Positions 55,263 to 63,105 of a stretch of 64,000 nucleotides of DNA are shown here, piece by piece; position 1 is the first letter of the stretch; every line of letters starts with the position of its first letter. The notes under the pieces were generated by a model. The model was not told the DNA's origin. It did not search any database and saw nothing but the letters and a program-made list of their open reading frames with translations. The DNA lies in NCBI GenBank assembly GCA_963844565.1, contig CAWJON010000002.1, positions 496,001-560,000 on the forward strand, written 5' to 3'. Origin of the DNA: JAFEDN01 sp963844565. GTDB taxonomy: Bacteria; Pseudomonadota; Gammaproteobacteria; Coxiellales; Coxiellaceae. The position numbers and the translations under genes were made by a program.

Positions 55263-56361
55263 GCAAAGAAAGTTCTTATATCAACCGGACGAAGTTTCGG
55301 CTCCGGGTACAACCCTGTTTGATATTCTTGAAGAACGTGGAATGACACAAGTAGAACTTGCTGATCGCACCGGTCGCCCACTTAAAACCATTAATGAAAT
55401 TATCAAAGGCAAAGCAATAATCACTTCTGAGACAGCTCTTCAACTCGAAAGGGTGTTAGGCATCTCTGCTGAGTTTTGGAATCAAAGAGAAGCTAACTAT
55501 CGTGCTTATCTTGCACGAAAAAAAGAATTGGAACAATTGACAGCGCATAAGAATTGGCTGAAGAAATTTCCTATTAATGAAATGAAAAAACGAGGTTGGC
55601 TTCCTGATCATGTCTATACCATACCAGATCAAATGATTTCTATTTTAAATTTTTTTAGCGTAGCCACACCAGAGCAATGGGAACTTGGCTGGACGCAGTG
55701 GCGACTTGCATTTAAAAAATCAATGAATTTACAATCGGATATTGGTTCTATAAGTGTTTGGTTACGGAAAGGAGAGATCGAGGGTGAAAAAATTCATTGC
55801 AAGCCATTTAGTAAGGAAAAATTACTGGCATCACTTGATGAAATACGTCAATTGAGTACAGAAGAACGCCCCCAGATCTTTATTCCTAAACTAACGGATA
55901 TTTTTGCAAATTGTGGCATTGCTGTTGTATTTGTTAGGCCGTTCCCAAAAGTTCCGGTTTATGGAGCATCATGTTGGCTACATCATGGGGAGAAAGCATT
56001 AATTCAATTAAGTTTAAGAGGTAAGACTGCTGATATTTTATGGTTCACCATTTTTCATGAAATAGGACACATCATTAAGCATAGTAAAAAAGAGTTTTTC
56101 ATTGAGCTTGAAGACAAATCTATAAATAAATCTACTGAAGAATTAGAAGCAGATAAATATGCTGCTGAAACGCTTATTCCTTCTTTACGTTTAAGAGAAT
56201 GGCTCGATAAGAATAAGAAATTAAATGCTGGGCTTATTACTAATTTTTCTAAAGAACTTGGTATTGCTCCAGGTGTACTTGTGGGGAGGCTTCAATATAT
56301 AAAGCGTATTAAATATTCTAATTTTAATCAATTGAAATGTAGGTATGATTGGTGTGAGTAG
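55255..56361 (+). CDS. higA: HigA-type antitoxin with ImmA/IrrE peptidase domain
   Basis: About 368 residues. The N-terminal XRE helix-turn-helix (GTTLFDILEERGMTQVELADRTGRPLKTINEIIKGK) is of the HigA type. A C-terminal ImmA/IrrE zinc-peptidase-like domain carries FHEIGHIIKH and EADKYAAETLIP. A GGAGG site (55243-55247) 7 bases before ATG 55255 fixes the start, within the end of the toxin gene. It would repress the operon and bind HigB; the peptidase domain may control antitoxin turnover. Confidence 0.85.
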   Translation: MVKQRKFLYQPDEVSAPGTTLFDILEERGMTQVELADRTGRPLKTINEIIKGKAIITSETALQLERVLGISAEFWNQREANYRAYLARKKELEQLTAHKNWLKKFPINEMKKRGWLPDHVYTIPDQMISILNFFSVATPEQWELGWTQWRLAFKKSMNLQSDIGSISVWLRKGEIEGEKIHCKPFSKEKLLASLDEIRQLSTEERPQIFIPKLTDIFANCGIAVVFVRPFPKVPVYGASCWLHHGEKALIQLSLRGKTADILWFTIFHEIGHIIKHSKKEFFIELEDKSINKSTEELEADKYAAETLIPSLRLREWLDKNKKLNAGLITNFSKELGIAPGVLVGRLQYIKRIKYSNFNQLKCRYDWCE

Positions 56362-56399
56362 GGGAAAAAATCAAATTAAATTATCAAGGAGATTAGATT

Positions 56400-56621
56400 A
56401 TGAGTGCGAACAAGAAGAGCAAGATCAAAAAAATGAGCTTGTTAGAAGTGGGTCACGAAATGGCGCAGGGGTTGTATGATGCCAATATTATTGATGCTAC
56501 GACTATGCGGGAATTTGAAGTCTTCTGTTTGCTTCCTGTAGAAGAGTTTTCGCCACACCAAATAAAACAGTTACGTTTGCGCGAAAACCAGCGGAAATAC
56601 CTTTATTTAGCATTAAATTGA
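56400..56621 (+). pseudogene. truncated XRE antitoxin fused to foreign 3' sequence
   Basis: 73 codons. Residues 1-64 (MSLLEVGHEMAQGLYDANII..., TMREFEVFCLLPVEEFSPHQ, IKQLRLREN) match the N-terminal half of HigA-type antitoxins that normally go on into a helix-turn-helix. The homology stops at about 56591, exactly where the second copy of the dehydrogenase 3' repeat begins, and the frame ends nine codons later. A strong AAGGAG site precedes it. The DNA-binding half is therefore missing. No partner toxin is adjacent. Confidence 0.7.
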
Positions 56622-56794
56622 TGCAAAAAGATTTGCTGCTAGCACTTGAGCAAGGTCGTCAACTGGGCGTTCCATTACTGAATACGGCAATAACAAATGA
56701 AGCATTAACTACGGCTTGTAGTCAAAATTTAGGTGAAGAAGATTTATCTATATTGTTTATATCTATCAAACAAATGTCTGAAAGGAAATAATTA
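56592..56794 (+). repeat. direct repeat, copy 2 (dehydrogenase 3' end)
   Basis: Second copy of 51976-52179. Here the dehydrogenase frame is intact (IPLFSIKLMQKDLLLALEQG to the TAA at 56789-56791), but it is joined to the cut antitoxin gene rather than to the rest of the dehydrogenase. Confidence 0.85.
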
Positions 56795-56829
56795 TTTTAG
56801 AATTATTAGCAAATCTGCAAACCCCTTCG

Positions 56830-57456
56830 TTATTCGTTTTCTTTCGCAAGGCTTTTTTGTTTGATGAGGTTATCAAACAGCTGTCTTTTCTCAGGAGGAA
56901 GTTCTGCGCGCCTGATTTTTAACATTTCTTCGTGGGTGCCTTGCAGACATTCTGGAGTCAGTCTATCGGTTATAAGTAAGCCATTTAAATGATCGATTTC
57001 ATGCTGCAAAACCCGCGCATAAAAACCTTGTTCTATTTTGGTGACTTCTTTACCAGTTTCATCCTGATAGCTCACTTTAATGGCGTTATACCTTGGCACT
57101 TTGCCCATGACACGGTTTACCGAATAACATGCCTCGAAATCGCTATACACACCATTGCTCTCAATGGGTTCATACGTCGCATTAATGATGACATGCATCG
57201 GCTTTTCTTGTACATTATCGCGGAGCATTGCGGCGCTTTCTGGAATATATATAACGGCAATGTTTCTGGTAATGCCTACTTGCGGTGCAGCAAGGCCAAC
57301 GCCGCCAAGTGCAAACATCATTTCCTTCATCTCAGCAATTAATTCCTGATCTGTGATTGCTAAAGGAAAAATGATTTTGGTTGATTGTTGTTTTAATGCC
57401 GATTTTTCTGGATTAGGCACACTTTCTATAGTGATAATTTTCGCTTTCATTTTCAT
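56830..57456 (-). CDS. def: peptide deformylase, divergent
   Basis: 208 residues. PDF motifs are GVGLAAPQVG (motif 1), EACYS (motif 2, normally EGCLS) and QHEIDHLNG (motif 3). The metal ligands Cys and both His are kept. Removal of the N-formyl group from new proteins is the family role. It is longer than the usual ~170 residues, has Ala for Gly in motif 2 and is not next to fmt, so it may be a second, specialised copy. Confidence 0.88.
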   Translation of the reverse strand: MKMKAKIITIESVPNPEKSALKQQSTKIIFPLAITDQELIAEMKEMMFALGGVGLAAPQVGITRNIAVIYIPESAAMLRDNVQEKPMHVIINATYEPIESNGVYSDFEACYSVNRVMGKVPRYNAIKVSYQDETGKEVTKIEQGFYARVLQHEIDHLNGLLITDRLTPECLQGTHEEMLKIRRAELPPEKRQLFDNLIKQKSLAKENE

Positions 57457-57565
57457 TTAAATGTGGCTCCTTAATAGATGTACATCTAAAGGTTACAATA
57501 AGTTACAAATAAAAGACAGGGTTTCCGGTAAAGACTTTATTGAATTTTGTTGTTATGATCTCTAG

Positions 57566-59398
57566 ATGTTGGAAACAGTCCAAATTAAAGCCACTACGCC
57601 TGAAGCCGTTCTTAAAGAGGTTTTCGGGTATAATGAATTTCGTCCTTTACAACTAGATATTATCAATAGCTTATTATCAGGGCGTAATAATTTTGTACTT
57701 ATGCCGACCGGTGGAGGTAAATCAATTTGTTTTCAAATTCCTGCCTTATTACGTCCTGGGATGGCCATTGTGGTTTCCCCCTTAATATCACTGATGCAAG
57801 ATCAAGTGAATGCGCTAAAAACCAATGGAGTTGCGGCAGCGGCTTATAATTCCGCATTAAGTCATTTACAAACCCAGCAGCTACTGAATAACCTGAATCG
57901 AGGTTTAATTAAATTATTATATATTGCTCCCGAACGCTTGCTGACCCCGGCTTTCTTAGAGCGATTAGACCATACCCAAGTTTCTTTATTTGCAATTGAT
58001 GAAGCTCACTGCATTTCTCACTGGGGACATGATTTTCGGCCTGAATATAAACAATTGAAAAATTTACGTGAACGTTATCCGCAGGTACCGATCATCGCCT
58101 TGACCGCGACGGCTGATCGCCCAACTCGCCAAGATATTCGCGAATGCTTAGGCTTACAAGACGCTGATTTCCATTTGGGGAGTTTTAATCGTCCTAATAT
58201 TCATTACGCTGTGGTTGAAAAGCATAAGCCATTGCAACAAACATTAAATTTTTTGCACGAAAGGTCTTCTCAGTCGGGAATCATTTATTGTTTGTCCCGA
58301 AAACAGGTGGATGAACTGACCTCGCAATTAAAGTCAGAAGGATTATCGGTTGCGAGTTATCATGCAGGTATGACCTCAGAAAAACGGCAGCGGGTTCAAG
58401 ATGCCTTCCAAAATGAAGATATCCAAATCATGGTGGCGACTGTGGCTTTTGGGATGGGCATTGATAAATCCAATGTGCGATTTGTCATTCACTATGATTT
58501 ACCTAAGAATATTGAAAGTTATTATCAAGAGACCGGCCGAGCTGGACGTGATGGCCTGCCAGCAATCGCATTACTGCTCTATCGCCTAGGAGATGTTGCT
58601 TTAATCCGGGGTTTTATTGAAAAAAATACCGAAGAATTACGGCGTCGAATCGAAACGCATAAACTTAATGCGATGATCTCTTTTGCCGAGTCGCAGACAT
58701 GCCGGCGCCAAGTCTTGCTCAATTATTTTGATGAAACATTAATGCAATCCTGCGGAAATTGCGATGTTTGTCAAAACCCTCCACAAACTTATGATGCCAC
58801 AGTAGATGCCCAGAAAGCATTGTCATGTGTCTATCGTTCGCAACAACGTTTTGGGGTTGGTCACCTGATTGATATTTTGCGTGGCGCAGACAATGAAAAA
58901 ATTAAGCAACGCGGTCATGAACATTTGTCAACTTATGGAATTGGTAAGGAATTAAGCCAGGAAGCCTGGCATAGTATCTTTCGTCAACTCATTCATAGAG
59001 GTTTTTTAGAACAAGATATTAGTAATTATTCGATATTAAAATTAACTGCTAAGGCAAAGCCATTGCTAAGCAATCAGATCCAATTAACTTTGGCTAAACC
59101 ACGCATTAAAATTAAAACTTCTAAAACTGCTAAAAGCACTAAACGTAAAGTTATTGATTATTCCTACGATAATAATTTATTCGAACGTTTGCGAAAATTA
59201 CGTAAATCGCTGGCCGATGCTGCGGGTGTGCCTCCTTATATTATATTTAACGATGTCACTTTAGCGCAAATGTCAGCCGAATTGCCTAAAACACCCCAAG
59301 AATTTTTATCTTTAAGCGGTGTTGGTCAATCTAAATTAAATTCCTACGGCGAGCCATTTTTGGCGGAAATTGCTGATTTTCTCACTGGCGCGCATTAG
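57566..59398 (+). CDS. recQ: ATP-dependent DNA helicase RecQ
   Basis: 3'-5' DNA helicase of recombination and replication-fork repair, 610 residues. Motif 0 (FGYNEFRPLQLDII), Walker A (MPTGGGKSICFQIPA), DEAHCISHWGHDFRPEY, motif VI (YYQETGRAGRDG), the zinc-binding RQC segment (CRRQVLLNYF, CGNCDVC) and a C-terminal HRDC domain are all present. The frame is intact. Confidence 0.96.
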   Translation: MLETVQIKATTPEAVLKEVFGYNEFRPLQLDIINSLLSGRNNFVLMPTGGGKSICFQIPALLRPGMAIVVSPLISLMQDQVNALKTNGVAAAAYNSALSHLQTQQLLNNLNRGLIKLLYIAPERLLTPAFLERLDHTQVSLFAIDEAHCISHWGHDFRPEYKQLKNLRERYPQVPIIALTATADRPTRQDIRECLGLQDADFHLGSFNRPNIHYAVVEKHKPLQQTLNFLHERSSQSGIIYCLSRKQVDELTSQLKSEGLSVASYHAGMTSEKRQRVQDAFQNEDIQIMVATVAFGMGIDKSNVRFVIHYDLPKNIESYYQETGRAGRDGLPAIALLLYRLGDVALIRGFIEKNTEELRRRIETHKLNAMISFAESQTCRRQVLLNYFDETLMQSCGNCDVCQNPPQTYDATVDAQKALSCVYRSQQRFGVGHLIDILRGADNEKIKQRGHEHLSTYGIGKELSQEAWHSIFRQLIHRGFLEQDISNYSILKLTAKAKPLLSNQIQLTLAKPRIKIKTSKTAKSTKRKVIDYSYDNNLFERLRKLRKSLADAAGVPPYIIFNDVTLAQMSAELPKTPQEFLSLSGVGQSKLNSYGEPFLAEIADFLTGAH

Positions 59399-59425
59399 CG
59401 GTAAAGGAGCGAAAGTGATCTATTG

Positions 59426-60733
59426 TTAAGTGAAAGCCGGAACACTAGACAATGTAAATACCTCTGATGTGGAGGATGAATCTCGGTTTTGGTTTTGCTT
59501 ATTATTTTGAACAGGAAGTAAACTAACGCTTGAAGAACTCAATACTCTAGAAACAGCTTTAATACGATGCGCATCAACAACCTGTCCTATTATGCTGGTG
59601 CAAACACTTTGCCCTGCCTTCAGCGCTTCTTCATAAGCAGTTAATCCTTGGTTATTTTGGCGCAATAATAATTGATTCTCTTCATTAGCTTGTTGATCAT
59701 AAAATAATAAAATTTTTAAAATACGCGCAAAGCCTTTGCGTGCCGCGATGATAAGAGGGTGATCGCCGTCTGGACATAGCTCGATGAACTTAAAAGCGTG
59801 AAGAAAACTTACTAAAGATTTAACCTGGTTTAAATTCCCTTGTTGGGTAGCTACCAATAAACATTGCCAAAGTGCTTCCTGATCACTAAGCCGGGGCAAT
59901 TGGTTTCGGTGAAAAAATACATCATCCACTTGCGATTGGGGATGAAACGCATTAACGCTCCCATAATAAATCAAAAGCTGAGAATTCAAGTCAAATTTAA
60001 AGGTAGTGCTCTCTAAAGTAGAAGTTGGCATTAAGGTCTCGGGTTTGATTTCGCTTTGGGCAATAAAATATTTAATCCCTTGATTCAAACAATGTAGGGT
60101 TTGTAGATGGCGAATTTCAATTCGCGTGATCCAGACAGGAACATGAGCTGGGCTGGTAAGGGGTGGAAATAGCTGGATATGGCGAGGGTCATTAAAATAA
60201 GGTTTATCTTCTGCAGAAACAAAATGGGGTAAGACCTCTTTTTTAGCCAAATCAGCTGACTCCTTAGAATCAAAACTGAACCAAATAGCGAAATAAAAAT
60301 AAGTGTAGGAGGTTCTAATATGAAGAGGACTTCTAATTTTACAATATTCACTGTGAATAACTTGTAAATGATAGTTTCGCTGCATATACGCTTGCCAAGA
60401 ATGTTGACCAATGAGTAAATAAAATTCTTCAAGCTGTCGTTCCACAAAATATTGCATTAACTTAATATTCAAACGATTTACATCCGGAATTGTTGCAAGC
60501 AGAGTGCCGTTATTATCAGTTAAAAGTTGGATCACCATTTCTTTTTCCTGAAAAATAGATCGACATTGCCCAGTAAAATTTAATTTTTCTGATGTGTAAT
60601 CGAAATATAAATAAAAATGCGTGTCCATACGCTGATCTTTATCTTCTACCGAAGAGTATATTCTGGGATGGAATGCAGGACTTTCGCTCATTTCACAATA
60701 AATATCATCCCAACTTGGATTAATTTCAACCAT
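59426..60733 (-). CDS. hypothetical protein with C-terminal ankyrin-like repeats, candidate effector
   Basis: 435 residues. The first ~290 are not recognised and are rich in aromatic residues. From about 300 to 385 there are ankyrin-like units (LWQCLLVATQQGNLNQVKSLV, DHPLIIAARKGFARILKIL, QGLTAYEEALKAG). The end is Ser/Gln-rich (SSSSVSLLPVQNNKQNQNRD), similar in style to the tails of the 888- and 571-residue proteins here. No signal peptide. Function unknown; a type IV substrate is plausible. Confidence 0.72.
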   Translation of the reverse strand: MVEINPSWDDIYCEMSESPAFHPRIYSSVEDKDQRMDTHFYLYFDYTSEKLNFTGQCRSIFQEKEMVIQLLTDNNGTLLATIPDVNRLNIKLMQYFVERQLEEFYLLIGQHSWQAYMQRNYHLQVIHSEYCKIRSPLHIRTSYTYFYFAIWFSFDSKESADLAKKEVLPHFVSAEDKPYFNDPRHIQLFPPLTSPAHVPVWITRIEIRHLQTLHCLNQGIKYFIAQSEIKPETLMPTSTLESTTFKFDLNSQLLIYYGSVNAFHPQSQVDDVFFHRNQLPRLSDQEALWQCLLVATQQGNLNQVKSLVSFLHAFKFIELCPDGDHPLIIAARKGFARILKILLFYDQQANEENQLLLRQNNQGLTAYEEALKAGQSVCTSIIGQVVDAHRIKAVSRVLSSSSVSLLPVQNNKQNQNRDSSSTSEVFTLSSVPAFT

Positions 60734-61302
60734 ATCCCCATCTAAATAGTTTGTTGATATCGAGTTGAGAACATTAAAATCGAGCGTTTTAACGAAACGA
60801 GATCACTAAATATATTTGGAAAGGACAAGGTTGCAACTGTGGTATCAGAATATTTTTTTTGTATAAAGGGCAAACCGGAGGATTGGCGCAAAATAGGGAT
60901 GTTCTACAAATGGGACTGATTGCTTCTGTTCTTCCATGACCATCATATCCACTAGGGTAGCAGTGGTTGCAAGTGAATTGCTGTTAAATGTGAGGAAAGG
61001 CTGCTTAGTCTCAAGATCATCATCAGCTGTAGAACCCTCTTTAGATGATATCAACTGATTTATAATATTTTTACTCAGAATCTTTATGCAAGGTCTTAGA
61101 TCAGTGCAAATTTTACCTGTACATTTTAAATTTTAATACATTGATTTTCTTCAAAATCAAGTTGAAATATGTGGATTTGACACATGCATTGCTAATACAA
61201 GACATTGACAAGTCAACTATAATTTGAAATGATAGATGTATTATAAATGGCACAAAGAATCAGACTAATAAAATTCATAATTAAATTAATGGAGAGAGAA
61301 AA
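60734..61302. other. AT-rich intergenic stretch with a possible short minus-strand ORF
   Basis: 569 bases. A 69-codon minus-strand ORF (60845-61054) has a polar, Ser/Thr-rich sequence of effector-tail style and could be the leftover C-terminus of a lost gene. Two TTGACA boxes (61177 and 61205) face the next gene, the second 17 bases before AATGAT, a moderate promoter match. Nothing else is clear. Confidence 0.35.
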
Positions 61303-61989
61303 ATGACAAAACAAACCAATATAGTGGAAGAAGTGGAAAAGATGAGTATATTCTCATTCTTCCAGGGACTGAGAGATCTCTATCAATTACATAAAACTCA
61401 AGAAGAAAAAAGCAAAGAACAGCGGAATAACATCATGATGTATTTGCAGTTTTATTTACACCAACTCGAAAGTAAGCATACCAGCCCACAGGATGAAACT
61501 GGGAAGAGTAAAAGCATTTTTGAGCTTGTGACAGGGTTGCAATTTTTCATTGCCAACTTTTTTATTTATCGACAATTACCGGACGAAAATGTTATCGTTC
61601 AAGCTTTTGCTTACTGCCTGCTCCATATGTCAGCACCTTCTAAGCTAAAAGATAAACCAGCGCCTTTATCAAATGCAGAAAGTGAGCTAATCGAATATTT
61701 TGCCAGTGTGCACCAAATCAAAAATGGATTGGAAGAAAATATTCTTTCCTGTCATTCTATAGCCGAGAAACTAGAGAGAAAATCACCATCACCCCGAAAA
61801 TCCTCCGAGACTGTCGCTAGCTTACGGTCAGGATTATTGGCTGCTCAAACTGAGCAATTAAAATTGCGAACACTATTATATTCCCCTACACTCATGCCGG
61901 GAGTTCTATCTCGGATAACGCCATCGACAACTAAAGAATCTACGGTAGAACCAGATCTTGAAAGTCTAAATGTTCTCCACTTTTTCTAG
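61303..61989 (+). CDS. hypothetical helical protein, 228 residues
   Basis: Not recognised. Mostly alpha-helical, with a charged stretch (LYQLHKTQEEKSKEQRNN), a hydrophobic segment (ELVTGLQFFIANFFIYRQL) and a Ser/Pro/Lys linker near residue 170. GGAGAGAG directly before ATG 61303 is a good ribosome site. A perfect 18-bp palindrome follows 21 bases after the stop. It is soluble with no signal peptide. Confidence 0.7.
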   Translation: MTKQTNIVEEVEKMSIFSFFQGLRDLYQLHKTQEEKSKEQRNNIMMYLQFYLHQLESKHTSPQDETGKSKSIFELVTGLQFFIANFFIYRQLPDENVIVQAFAYCLLHMSAPSKLKDKPAPLSNAESELIEYFASVHQIKNGLEENILSCHSIAEKLERKSPSPRKSSETVASLRSGLLAAQTEQLKLRTLLYSPTLMPGVLSRITPSTTKESTVEPDLESLNVLHFF

Positions 61990-62010
61990 ATTGTCTGATG
62001 TAATTAAGTC

Positions 62011-62048
62011 CTAAATTATGAGCAAATAACTATTTGCTCATAATTTAG
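62011..62048. repeat. perfect 18-bp palindrome with 2-base loop
   Basis: CTAAATTATGAGCAAATA (62011-62028), AC, then its exact complement (62031-62048). It follows the 228-residue gene. There is no T-run, so it may be a transcript end, a protein-binding site or a recombination site. Confidence 0.8.
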
Positions 62049-62190
62049 CGCATATCGAAATTCATGATTTATGATAATAATGGATAGCCATCTTAAAAAT
62101 AAAAGGATAGATATTTAAAAAAACATGACCAGAAAAACGCAGATAAAATGGCGAGTAAGATTTTAAAAATCAAAAAAGAAATAAAAGATC

Positions 62191-62313
62191 TTAAGGAAGA
62201 TAAGCCTGCTCGCGTGCCTTCTTTTGCATGGCATTGTTAACCGCTGCGACAACCAATTTCTCGACTACTTCTTTGGTGTTAGTTGTGGTATCGTGATTAA
62301 ATATATATGGCAT
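62191..62313 (-). CDS. possible 40-residue protein overlapping the lysozyme end
   Basis: ATG 62313 to TAA 62191: MPYIFNHDTTTNTKEVVEKL followed by VVAAVNNAMQKKAREQAYLP. It overlaps the end of the lysozyme gene by 17 bases in another frame, as phage lysis genes often do. It is an amphipathic helix with no membrane segment, so it is not an evident holin. Confidence 0.4.
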   Translation of the reverse strand: MPYIFNHDTTTNTKEVVEKLVVAAVNNAMQKKAREQAYLP

Positions 62314-62746
62314 TCATAAATAAATCATATTCTTTTTGGCGCCGATTTTTTAAACCTGGCATTACCTTTCCCCCGGCATAAATCCAAACTTTGAATTGTT
62401 CTGCAGCTTGTATTTTATTACCTTGATTTAACTCCTTTAGCAAGGTAGACGTTTTAAACGCCTCAGTTCCAATATTGAAAACCAAGCTGGTTAATGCATC
62501 AAATTCATATTGAGCAAGTGTTGCTTTAACAGTTTGGTTAATAGCGTTTACAGCGTGCTGGGTGTCCTCTGTCAGCAATTCATTAGATCGATCAGTAGTA
62601 ATAGTTTCTCCAATTGGCGGTTGTTCCTGACCAGTGATCAAATGACCAACTCCGATGGTCCATAAATCTGCACTGTCTCGATAACGGTTTAATTTACAAT
62701 CTTCACATTTAGTAATAAATGCTTTGCCTTGATTTGATAATTGCAT
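62297..62746 (-). CDS. phage-type lysozyme (GH24)
   Basis: 149 residues of the T4/lambdoid endolysin family. The catalytic region ITKCEDCKLNRYRDSADLWTIGVGH shows the E-(~8)-D/C-(~5)-T arrangement, followed by FDALTSLVFNIG and the C-terminal GLKNRRQKEYDLF. There is no signal or SAR anchor, so release would need a holin or another export route. No other phage gene is nearby. It is a prophage remnant or a domesticated muramidase. Confidence 0.88.
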   Translation of the reverse strand: MQLSNQGKAFITKCEDCKLNRYRDSADLWTIGVGHLITGQEQPPIGETITTDRSNELLTEDTQHAVNAINQTVKATLAQYEFDALTSLVFNIGTEAFKTSTLLKELNQGNKIQAAEQFKVWIYAGGKVMPGLKNRRQKEYDLFMNAIYI

Positions 62747-62912
62747 GAAATGTTTCTCCTCAGAATTTACCCTGTCTTGTTAGGCATGATAAGTTTTAAC
62801 ATTTGCTTGCTTGGTTTTTATGACACCCCATTGTCTTTGGTTATGATATACTATTTATTATTTTAAATGTACAAAAAAGCTAAATCCATGTTAAACGAGC
62901 TAAAAGAAGAAA

Positions 62913-63035
62913 TTGCCCGTACCTATCAACTTTACACCTGGCTCACAATTTGGATATTCAGGAGAAGGATTTCAACTACTTGAATTACTCATTGAAACGA
63001 TATCAGGAAAAACTTTTCATGACAGGTTTTTGAGG
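62913..63035 (+). pseudogene. fragment of a class C beta-lactamase-family serine hydrolase
   Basis: About 40 codons, INFTPGSQFGYSGEGFQLLE then LLIETISGKTF, match the region around the YSN/YSG motif of beta-lactamase-family esterases. The catalytic SxxK part and the rest are absent. An unrelated ATG (62888) leads into it in another frame. Confidence 0.55.
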
Positions 63036-63105
63036 CTTGACATTCATGAGTTCCGGTGTCAGCCCTTGAAGACATTTCGAGATTGGAAAATTTGTAGGAG
63101 TTATT

